64,000 bases of DNA from Synchiropus splendidus (lineage: Eukaryota; Chordata; Actinopteri; Syngnathiformes; Callionymidae): assembly GCF_027744825.2 (NCBI RefSeq), contig NC_071334.1, positions 7,448,437 through 7,512,436 on the forward strand, given 5' to 3'. The notes under the pieces are model-generated. The model was not told where the DNA came from and did no database searches. It was given only the letters and a program-made list of their open reading frames with translations. Below are positions 22,766 to 33,167 of the stretch, piece after piece; position 1 is the stretch's first letter; each line of letters begins with the position of its first letter. The translations under genes were made by a program, and so were the position numbers.

Positions 22766-24997
22766 CAACCCAGTCTCACAAAAAAACGTGCAATAACAAC
22801 GTTTGTCCACTTCATGAAAACGTAGTGCTTTGACGAATTTGCCTCAAAAAACGTATCCCAGGTACATTTAATTTCTCAATGGCTTAGTGAAGGGCGTTCC
22901 TCTGGTCACGTGACTGACAGCTTTCTCCCCTGTCTGAACATAAAACATGGCGGACATCCGTTCTATTTTTGCTCTAAATTGCGAGATTTTAAAACAATTA
23001 AATGCTTTTGTTGAGTTTTGATCACATTTCTAGCGACAAATGTACACTTTATTTTCATATTTTCCGATCGGTGTATGTTTATGGCGCTTCGTTTTATCGT
23101 TTTGACCCAGGTTCTTTAGTGGTGCTCACTGAAATCGTAGTATTGTGACTTTTGCCCTGCTGGCCATAAATACGCTCCAAAATGCGGGGTTTTAAATGAC
23201 TTTATTGGCTTTTGATCGCACTTCTAGCAACAAATATATCCTACATTATAATAATATGTGGTCGTTTTATGTAAATAACGCTTATTTTCTTTCGTTTGGA
23301 CCGAGATTCTTTTGTGATTCCCTATTAAAACGTAGTAGTGTGACGTTTGCCCTGCTGGCCATAAATACGCTCTAAAATGCGGGGTTTTAAATGACTTTAT
23401 TGGAATTTGATCGCATTTCTAGCGACAAATACATCCTACATTATAATATTATGTGCTCCTTTTATGTAAATAACGCTTATTTTCTTTCGTTTGGACCGAG
23501 ATTGTTTTGTGATTCCCTGTTAAATTGTAGTATTGTAACGTTTACCCTGCTGGCCATAAATACGCTCTAAAATGCGGGGTTTTAAATGACTTTATTGGAA
23601 TTTGATCGCATTTCTAGCGACAAATACATCCTACATTATAATATTATGTGCTCCTTTTATGTAAATAACGCTTATTTTCTTTCGTTTGGACCGAGATTCT
23701 TTTGTGATTCCCTATTAAAACGTAGTAGTGTGACGTTTGCCCTGCTGGCCATAAATACGCTCTAAAATGCGGGGTTTTAAATGACTTTATTGGAATTTGA
23801 TCGCATTTCTAGCGACAAATACATCCTACATTATAATATTATGTGCTCCTTTTATGTAAATAACGCTTATTTTCTTTCGTTTGGACCGAGATTGTTTTGT
23901 GATTCCCTGTTAAATTGTAGTATTGTAACGTTTACCCTGCTGGCCATAAATACGCTCCAAATTGCGGAGTTTTTAAATAACTTTATTGGCTTTTGATCGC
24001 ATTTCTAGCAACAAATATATCCTACATTGTAATATTATGTGCTCGTTTTATGTAAATGATGCTTAGTTTCTTTCATTTGGACTGAGATTGTTTTGTGATT
24101 CCCCATTAAAATGTATTATTACGGTGATTATCTGCTCGCGCTGAAAAACGTGCAATAACTACGTTTGTCCACTTGGCATACCGTAATCCTTTGAATACTT
24201 TGCCTCAAAAATCGTTTCTCTCGTACGAGTCATTTCTCAATGGCTTTATGAATGGCGTGCCTCTGGTCACGTGACTGATAGAGCCCAAAACATGGCGGAC
24301 ACCCGTTCTAGTTTTGATTTAAATTGTGAGATTTTAAAACAATTAAAAGCTATTGTTGCTTTTTGATCACATTTCTAGCGACAAATGTACGCCTTACTTT
24401 CATTTTTTTCGCTCGTTTCATGTATATGACGCTTCGTTTTTTTTCGTTTTGACCCAGATTCTCTCGTAGGTCTCAATTCAATGGTATTATTGTACAGCTG
24501 GCCAGTAATTCCGCAGCCAATTGTTGTAATCACATGTAACAATTTTTAAATATTATGTCATGAAAACGATATAACATTTATTATCCGACTGGGGAAGGAA
24601 GTGGATGGCAGGAACTGACGTCACGGACCGAATACGTTATTTATTTATCATTTGTATCGAATACATTTCTACGCCAAATAGTATTATCGGATATTTAAAA
24701 TCGTATCAACTGCATATAAAGTCTTTTGGCAAGAAAGGAAGTTCCGTCATTTATTCGTTTTGCTGACTCACGTTTCGTTCTCCGTCACAGACGTCAGCTG
24801 AAACGCAAGCGGACCATTTGAAACCTCCCAAGCCGTAGTTTCTATTTTTCATTCTGTTTAAATATGTACACGTGTTGTGGACGCCGACGTTTCTTTGGAG
24901 ACGTGAATTTATGCTTTGGATGAATAATTCAATTATACAAACACGTCGGACTTTGACGTCATCAGTGGTCGACCAAAACAAAAACATGGCGGAAAGT
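22766..24997 (+). repeat. Left terminal inverted repeat arm
   Basis: The arm starts CAACCCAGTCTCACAAAA. It holds a unit ending in 'aacatggcggacatccgttc' that recurs near 24290, five 195-bp tandem repeats, then unique sequence matching the right arm to 'gtggtcgacc' and a little beyond. No coding sequence is credible. Confidence 0.85.
23075..24135 (+). repeat. Five 195-bp tandem repeats in the left arm
   Basis: 'tggccataaatacgct' starts at 23161, 23356, 23551, 23746 and 23941, exactly 195 bp apart. Units 2 and 4 resemble each other, as do units 3 and 5, so a 390-bp dimer was duplicated. Unit ends are approximate. Open frames across the units are not genes: they only reflect the repeat. Confidence 0.9.
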
Positions 24998-25569
24998 CAT
25001 TCGGCTGGACTTCGGTAGAAACTTCTCTTCTTTTTTGTTTATCATCCTTTCGTCTGTTTAGAGTCTGTCAGTGATTTTGTAGAATTGCAATACTGCGTTC
25101 GCTGTTGGTACTGTAGAAGCTTATGTTGTTCTCCGGGAGTTGCCATATTTGGCAGGGGGGTGTTATGTTGGACTGCGCGGGTTTTTGGGTCGTGTCTAAC
25201 GGAGACTGAAGGCACGAATAATGTTGTTATCTTGCTGCACCAACGAACTTGGACCTTATTGACTGCTGTCCGGGCGGATTTACCAAATATAACCCTCTGC
25301 TACAATACTACGGACACCAAAGACACAAAGCTGAATGATTTTGACGTGAGTTATGTATTTATTCTATTTCTTAATATTTGAATTTATTTTGTTTGTTTTT
25401 TGATAACCTTTCTCCATGTCGATGGTTGTTAATATGGGGGTAACTTATCCTGTTTCCATTTCTTTTCTTTTCTTCTTGCTGATTTGCATAGTCACGTCCA
25501 CTGTGTTTAAAATCAAGTGGCCACTGATAAATTGGTATTCAGGCTGAACTCACTCAACTGAGGAGCATC

Positions 25570-26570
25570 ATGGATGACGATGATGCCTTATTTCTTGCTG
25601 ATTTGCTGTTGGAGGAATGCAAGGTAGGCATTTAATGCTCTCATGATCTGTCCTGAGACTTTATAACAATATGTAATATTGTGTATTTGGTGACGCTAAC
25701 ATTTTCCATTATCTTTATTTTAAGAATACTCAACCTAAAGAATCCTCAGAAGTGTCTGGACCGGACAAATTTACATTTGTTTGGGTTGAGGAGGACGAGG
25801 AAGGGAATCCTCTCCCAAAGGGGAGGAGAACAGGGAAGAAGCGGGTAAAGAGTTCATCCTCAGGTGATTTTTGTTCACTAACTTTATGGTCTCTATTGCC
25901 TGTCTTTGGCTGACTACATTGGTTATGTATTATTATAGAACTAATGTCAGTCAACTGCTTCAGTATTTGATTGATTTGTCACGGTTGTGGGGCTAACTAT
26001 TTGACACGACACTGTCCTAGTGAGGACATTTCGCTGAATACAGGACATAATGTCACATCACAATGTTTACATGGTTGAGTAGTCAGTATAAGTGGTTTAC
26101 TGTAATGTGGTTAAGTGGTTAAATTAATTTCAGAGTCCTGCTTAATGTTAGTAATTTGTTTTGGATGTTTGTTGTTGTTTAAGGTGAGAGACAATGGTCA
26201 ATTGTCAATTGGGTCAATGAGTCCTCACAAAGTCCTCACAAAACATAATTATGTGTGTGAGTTACAAAACTCTACTGAAAACAATGATGTCAAAATATTG
26301 GCTAAAGGGAGACGACTTGAAATAGTTAAAGAAGCCACTTTGACCAGAGGGGAAATCCTTCTTTCAACCTGAGGTCTTGACTTGGACCCTATCTTTCAGC
26401 GTTTCCATCCACAATTCCATGGTTTTACATAATAGATCATCCATGATAGAGGGATTCTACAGGCCACTGCCACCAACCACTCACATCAGTGAAGAGAAGG
26501 GAGGAAAATTCTCCTTCCATGGAAGAGGTCTGTACTGAGATAATATATGCCATATATATTGTTATTGTTG

Positions 26571-26631
<61 letters not shown>

Positions 26632-28407
26632 TTTTTTTTTTTTTTTAAACCTCTTTTTAATTATGTTCGTCTCCTATCTTCCCAGAGTGCATTTTGCTAG
26701 TAATGCATCCATGCTGTGACTGCTGCTCTGGGCATACAACCTTTTCTGCAGGAAAGCAAGTAATTCTGATTGGAATGAATGGTGAGTTCCTTGTGTATGA
26801 ATTATATTTTCTATTTTCTGTTCTAAAATTTTGTTATGTACATATTTTAGGTCGATACAATGTGTCCCTCCCAACTGTCAGCTGCTCCTGCGGGAAAGCT
26901 TTGGATGTCGGTATTAGTGAGCTGATTGAAAGTGGCTACTGGCCAGCTACAGTCCATTTTGAGACGCTGTACACAGTGGATTTGTTCGCTACATACGAAG
27001 ATCTCAAGATTACTGCACCAGGAATGTCAAGCTTTCGTTGGTATGCTTGAGCAGCGCACAAAACTCTTTGGTCGGGTTAGTACATCATTGGACTAATTGC
27101 CTGCAGAATTGAAAGAGTTTTAGATGTATTTATATGCTTGATTTTCCTTTTACAGTGTGGTAAAATATGTGGCGACACCATGCAAGAATCATTCCTGGAA
27201 TGGTCGTACGCAAAATTTGAAGTTGAGAGGCTGTCTGAAGTCGCTCAGTTTCAGTGCCCAGCCTGCACACCCTCAATGTTAGCTGTCTCAGTGGATGGGA
27301 ACCTGAACTTGAAAAAACCATTGAAGGACTGTATCTCTGCATCAAGCAGCGGAAATATCAGCTGTATCGTCAGGCTGGTAAGAACAGAACGAAAGAAAAC
27401 AAGTTTTTGATAATAATGTGTGGCTGAGCACATATTCAGTATTTTCTGTTTAATATTCTAGATGGCAACAAGAGAAGACATCTGCTTAGAAAAAAGATTT
27501 CAATGGAAAAGAGATCCTTAGAAGATGCCATCACAAAATACAATGCTGTTGTGCCGGAAACTGGCAAACTCCCTTCTCCCAACGAGCTCCTGGCTGAGGA
27601 AAACTATTCCTGGCCTTGGGAATGTAAGTACATCTAGGATGTGTTCAGTTGTCTTCATATCTATAGGCTATTTTTAATTACATTGTAAAGGCTTTAGATG
27701 AAACAATTACAGGTTTGACCGAGGTTGCTGTGATTGGATCAGACAAGCTCCAGAGACAACTTCCTTTTTACTTTTGAAAACTGAAAGAGACACTCTTCTA
27801 TATAATTCTGTCCCATGGGAGAAATTGCCTGGTGTCATTAGGAGGAGATTATGCAGTGTAATAGAACCCACCTTTGAAAGTACACAGACACTGCGGGAAG
27901 TAGTTCACCACTATTTATAAAAAATGTATATGATGATTTGCAGGTCATGGTGATATGTTAAAGAAAAAAAAGGTCTTCGACAAGGTAATGCTGATGAAAC
28001 GACTGAAGGAAGAGGAGGTCATTGTTGTCCGTGAAGTCAAGTAGCACTGGGAGTACATGAGGAATATGGCTGGAAATATTCAAGAGATTTCCTCCCAGCT
28101 TTCAGAAGGGATCACTCAGCAAAGTAAGTACAGTTCTATTTGCTACTTGTGCTGATATACTAGATTAGTAGTCTAATTTATTGTAATATCACTGTCAGGC
28201 GGCACAGATGCATTGACTGGGAGAGGACGTGAGGGGCTACTCTGTCTGCTGAAGAGAAGACTGTCAGCAATTCAAGCTCAGCAGGGTGCGGCTCGCTCAA
28301 CGTGCCAACATGTTTTTGGATCGCAAGCCTTGTCTCTCGATGATTCCTCCACTGATGATGAAGAACCCCATGATAGCAGCTCCTCCACCGAAGATGAAGA
28401 ACACTAG
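25570..28407 (+). pseudogene. KDZ-type transposase gene, broken
   Basis: Inferred exons: 25570-25623 (ATG, acidic MDDDD start), 25725-25863, 26184 on (stops at 26246), 26686-26781, 26851-27075, 27156-27377, 27462-27623, 27944-28123 and 28199-28407 (acidic Ser-rich tail, TAG). Recognisable parts are the Cys cluster (CCDCCSGH, then SCSCG), SGYWPATVHFETLYTVDLF, LEQRTKLFGR, and CPACTPSMLAVSVDGN, the start of the KDZ catalytic domain. The C-terminal part follows: KQRKYQLYRQADGNKRRH, KYNAV, WPWE, and VFDKVMLMKRLKEEE. Lesions: one base too many near 27034 (SF|VGML), an in-frame TAG in exon 8 after REVK, and an internal deletion joining the DGN region straight to the C-terminal helices, which removes most of the catalytic core. 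Exon 3 is doubtful. In the cell it would act in the nucleus, cutting at the inverted repeats. Confidence 0.78.
26576..26646. repeat. (TA)n microsatellite and T run
   Basis: A pure TA tract followed by a T run, inside an intron of the KDZ transposase gene. Confidence 0.95.
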
Positions 28408-30900
28408 CATTGTAGCTCCTCTTCTGAACTTTGACCTCCCTCATTAAAAAATGAGGAAAACTGTTGTAATTACCTGGCCTGCAGTATGAATGTGAAATGT
28501 TAAAATAAACTGTCCTGCAATTGACTCTTTTTCTGAGTTATGTACTATTACTATTTTGAAGTAGATGCTGATGCTTTTTATGTAAATTATGAATGATTAA
28601 TTTGAGATTTATTGGTAGGGCAGTGAAATACGGCTTTTCATGCAGCCTCAATAAAGTCAATTAACAGGCTATGTTCACTCACTTCACTGACTTTCTTTTG
28701 CCACTAAAATTGTCTGTACAATGCTCATGTATGTTATTCAATCATGTGCAAGTACACATAGGAACTTAGTAAAACCAAAGCAGTACGATGAATGAGACTG
28801 CTGTTTTGTTGCAGGAATAATGAGTCAAATGGTATGAGCAGGTGTTGCAATGCATTATCTTACTTATTTCTGAATGTTATTAGGGTTAGAACTAGGGGTT
28901 TCCATGGCCTCTGGCCACCTAAATGGGTAAGGTCATCAGTAAATGCTTCTCATCGAAGTTAGCTTAGAACAGGTAGAAATATCATAACCTGGATTACATC
29001 CTGAATACTGCTGACAAAGGCACTAAGAGTGCACAAGTCACAGATCCTACTTTTGAGTTAAAGGAAGAGTTCAATAATTTTAACCCGAGAAGACATCTTA
29101 TTATTTAACATCTGGATGTGCCACCGTATCTTTCTGACTACGTCTGGATAGGAAGGGAAGTCATCTCATTTATCTCTGAGTTCATGTCTGAATGAAAAGG
29201 GCCAACAGGCGTCATGTATTTGTTAGGCATTACTATGTTTGTTGAGCTTGTTGGCGCCCTTTTGATGGGAGGATCTGACAATTGCTGAGATGGGAATTTT
29301 CTTCTACTCTCCCCGACTTGGGAAGGCAACTGGGCATGGTGGAAAGGGGCAAAAAAACAATTAAACAATGAAAGACAAACACAGAGTAGCAAGTTTGGTG
29401 ACAAATTTGAAAGATTCAGCCATGTGTACAACTGACATGAAACAATGGTCTATCAGTGTTGCCAATGTTGTATGGTCTGGAAACAGTGGCACTGAGGAAA
29501 TAACAGGAGGCAGAGCTGGAGGTAGCAGAGATGAAGATGCTGAGCTTCTCTCTGGGAGTGAGCAGGATGGATAGGATCAGGAAGCTGTAGATCTGAGGGA
29601 CAGCACATGTGGTCAGGTGTTTAGGAGACAAAGTCAGAGAGGCTAGATGGAGATGGTTTGGACATGTACAGAGGAGAGAGAGAGCCAGTACATTGGTAGA
29701 TGAAGATGTTGAGGTTGGAACTGCCAGGCAGAAGGTGGAGAGGAAGGACAAAGAGGAGATCTATGGAGGTGGTAACAAGAGGTTTGTAGGTTTGAGAGAA
29801 GAGGAAGCAGAGGACAGGGTGAGATGGAGGAGGATGATCCACCACTGAAGGGAGAAACCCAAAGAGAGAGAAGAAGAAGACGTAATCGCATATTGTGTCT
29901 CTCTAATTTGGTTATATTTGTCAAGCTTTAAAACAAGAGAAAGCCACACCAAAGAAGATAGCTGGAATATCTCCTTTGCATAGCACATACACAATTGACA
30001 CACAAATTCCTTTCTCACCTATCTTTGAAATATGGTCCACACTGGCACCTTCTCACTAAATGTAGTTTACTCAAGTCTGACAATTTATCTATTGATCTTC
30101 CAGTCTTGAGGTTTTCAACCAATATAGAAGACAACATTTGCATCTTTCATAGGATGTGCCAAGGCTCAGGGCATTGGCTGTATCAGCCCATCAGGTGACT
30201 CATTTGGAGATACTAGATGATTATTGTATGAATGAATAAGACATTCATGTTTCAAGCTCATAATATTTAATATATTTGAAAAGACATAATACTTCATTTG
30301 CTCATGAGCAAAAAACGCACGAGAACGAGCTATTGATGACAGAAAACCTATACAACGAGATTTAAAGCAAACATTTATTTGAGTGTGATTCCCTCGTTTA
30401 AGGTGTTGACACTATACGTTTTGAAAATGTAAAGTTATGTTACGTTTTAAGGTGATGTTTTATTTTTTATTTTTTTTATTTTACATTACGAACAGTAGAC
30501 ATTAAGGAATTGTGGGTAAAAGCCCATCGTGTGCGCGCGTAGACTGCTGGGAGGAAGAAGTTTCATGCGACGAACGTGCTCTAAATATTGAAAGGTAAGA
30601 AATTATCACGCAAGGGGTCATATATGGCGAAATATATGAAGTGTTTGCCATCATTTCGGGCAACCATCGCTTCCATGTTTGTAACTGTCAAATTCGCGGT
30701 TTACATTGGATGCTGTAACCGCAATACTCCGCGGTAACATAAAGAAGAACAAACGTTGTCATTGCAGTACTTTACAAGTGATTGTTTACATTACATTATG
30801 GCTAAAAAACTTCATTTTCACCTGAAAGGGATTAGGTCTAATATATGTACGTGTGTGTGGCAAAAATGATATGTGGATCATACATGGTACAAACGTTTTG
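28408..30900. other. Interior of the KDZ element between its two genes
   Basis: 'aataaa' near 28505 could be the polyadenylation signal of the transposase gene. A LINE fragment occupies 29440-29885. GC-rich sequence near 30520-30600 ('gtgtgcgcgcgtagactg') may be the promoter of the next gene. No other coding sequence is seen. Confidence 0.5.
29440..29885 (+). mobile_element. 3' end of an RTE-like LINE, inserted in the KDZ element
   Basis: Plus-strand fragments RWRWFGHVQRRE, DKEEIYGGGNKR and REEEAEDRVRWRRMI form the C-terminus of a non-LTR reverse transcriptase. A short 3' tail rich in 'gaagaagaag' follows. The same family lies in minus orientation at 54305-55190. It is 5'-truncated, as is usual for LINE insertions. 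Confidence 0.75.
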
Positions 30901-30917
30901 TTTTTTTCCAGTTCGAG

Positions 30918-32360
30918 ATGCCACGGGGATCCACTAATAAGCACTGCAATAACTGCATGTTATTGCAGTGGCTTGCAAGACCTGCAAAATTTGCCAAGCA
31001 GAGCAACCCAGGCGACAGAGGCTGGCAAAACGACTGAAAACTTCTGAAAAAAAAAAAGAGGAGTGGTTGAAAAACCAAAAAAAACAACAACACCGCCTCA
31101 CGTGTGATGGACGAGGCACAAATGCTGGTATGTTTGACATCAGTAATTGTATTTTTCAAATTTATGGCTTAACATATGGCGATTTCATTTTTTTTTCAGC
31201 TGGAAAAACTGCACACTTTGGGCCACAGAGCTGTGGTGTTTCTAGCTCGGCCAGGCAAGAAACCTGGCACTTGGTCCAGTCAGGTGGTCCACTCCAAGTG
31301 GCATCTGACTGACCATGCCAGCAAGTGCCTGGACCGGATGAAGGACCTATGTCTGGCGGTTATTAGAGGTAAGCTTGTTAATGTATTTGCATCTTCAGGC
31401 ACATGTAATAATGGGCCGGATTCAGATCAGGCCATCATTCATTATTAGCCCTTTTTTGACTTCATTAGTCACCAGCAACCTCTTTCCCTCATATAACTGC
31501 ATATAAATGTTTTTATATATAGTGGAACAATACACCACATTAGCATCTGCTCCAGAGTCTAACCACAGTTCTGTGGTGGAGGATTGTTGGTCCCTGCAAA
31601 GCTTTCTGACCATTTTACCTTGTTGTCTCACTGTTATTTCCCTGCTCTGACACATCTTTCCCACAGTGCCAGTAGCTGTAGAATGTTCCTCAGTGTAGAC
31701 AAAAACAGCTGAAAGCAACAAGATCCAAAGTTGTGCTTTAGAATTATACACAATTTTAATTTATCTGAGAGCTTTTTTGATGTTGAATTCTGGAAAATAA
31801 TTTTAAAGTTTATGTGGTGTAAATCAGTCTTTTAAGGCTGAGTATCTCTGGAAGATTAGAAATTTCTGTGTATGTATATACAAAAATCTCACTCTGATCA
31901 TATTGTCTATCTGTTCCACAAAGGTTGGACAGATATGCAGCCATCAACCTCCTCCACCATCCATCCGTCCACAACCTCTGCCAGCCAGCCGTCAACCTCC
32001 TCCAAAAGAGCCTCCACAGGCCCTCAGAGTATGTAGCAATTAGATCTTTGAGACATGTCTGCAATCCAATTACCAGAATATCTGTTTTGGTTCATAAATT
32101 ATTTGTAGACATTATAATATTTAGGTGAAAGACTTTTTATAGTTCAGGTTGCTATGACAAAGTCTGACATGTCAGACATTAGCATGTTATGACATGGTTT
32201 ATTTGCACGAGATGCGTCATTGGTTTTTGATCGTTAGTCTATTGGATGTTATATGTAATAAAATATTGTGGGAATTATTCTGTACAAACAGTTATATTTA
32301 TCCTCAACAGGCTTACCTCCAAGAAAAAGCACCAGAAGGAAGACAGAAGATGGATCGAAA
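30918..32360 (+). pseudogene. Second gene of the KDZ element: Cys-cluster protein, damaged
   Basis: Inferred exons: 30918-31127, 31200-31368, 31924-32028, and 32311 to about 32358. The start MPRGSTNKHCNNCMLL is followed, after a one-base shift, by VACKTCKICQAEQPRRQRL. This gives four CxxC-type pairs and then a basic helix (KRLKTSEKKKEEWLKNQKK). After a further shift, DEAQML runs into exon 2: LEKLHTLGHRAVVFLARPGKK, ending LCLAVIRG. Exon 3 is Ser/Thr/Pro-rich (QPSTSSTIHPSTTS), and exon 4 is basic (PPRKSTRRK). More exons may follow to about 32950 (QFVNNNK). The function is unknown. The Cys cluster plus basic helix suggests DNA or chromatin binding (inference). Its position and orientation inside the inverted repeats make it an element gene rather than a host gene. 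Confidence 0.6.
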
Positions 32361-33167
32361 GGTTCTTACATATTATACATCATACATTGCCTTGCAAAGA
32401 TGTAAAAAGTGATGTTATAAAACCATAAGACTTGAAATACAAATATGAAATTAGACACAAAACAAAGAAATTAGAATTATGACCACACAAACTAAAAATT
32501 ATTTTAATATCCCTACATCAAAGTGTTGCCATTCTTAAATCCAATGCACACAGTCCACTGTTGCTGACATAAGTCTAGTGACTGCCCTGGCCTCTAAACA
32601 TGATGTATCTCATAAAGGCAATACAATGCAAGATTGTGCAGTGCCTTAAAACTATTACATACAGAAATATCACATGCAGCTGTAAATGATTTTATTTGTA
32701 CTTTCTTAATATTTTAGTGAATGTTCATTGCAGTATATATTTTTGCCTGAAGACGTAGTGGGCACATCTGATGGTAATTTTTCACCACAAACACCACACC
32801 TTGCTCACTTGTGTGTTACAAACTGAAGACCACCAAGGATCATTGTTCTTTACCTTGCAGTGATTAAATCTTTTTTTTCTTTCTCTTGCAGTGGAAAGAT
32901 ATTCCAACTTGAGTGGGTACGGATGGAAGAAACCAAAACAATTTGTTAATAATAATAAATACATCTGCAAAAGTGTGATCTTGATGTTGTCATGCAATAC
33001 ATACATGCGTACAAGGAGATGAATATAATGAATAAATAATTTGACCCTGAAGTAGAATGAAATTGTCATAACAGAACTGAAATCCTTTATTTCAATTTCC
33101 TCTGACCCATTAAAATATTAAAAAAGAGATGTACATGCCGGATGTGACGCCATCATCCCGCGGCAGG

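Noticed and set aside
23781..23996. 71-codon frame with an identical partner in the right arm
   Set aside because: Its identity to 34711-34496 comes from the inverted-repeat arms. It is part of the 195-bp array and has no start context, domain or splice partner.
25085..25381. 98-codon plus frame before the KDZ transposase start
   Set aside because: No ATG at its 5' end and no recognisable domain. It is probably promoter or 5' UTR of the transposase gene.
29416..30018. Minus-strand Ser/Pro/Leu-rich frames
   Set aside because: Antisense to the LINE 3' end at 29440-29885.
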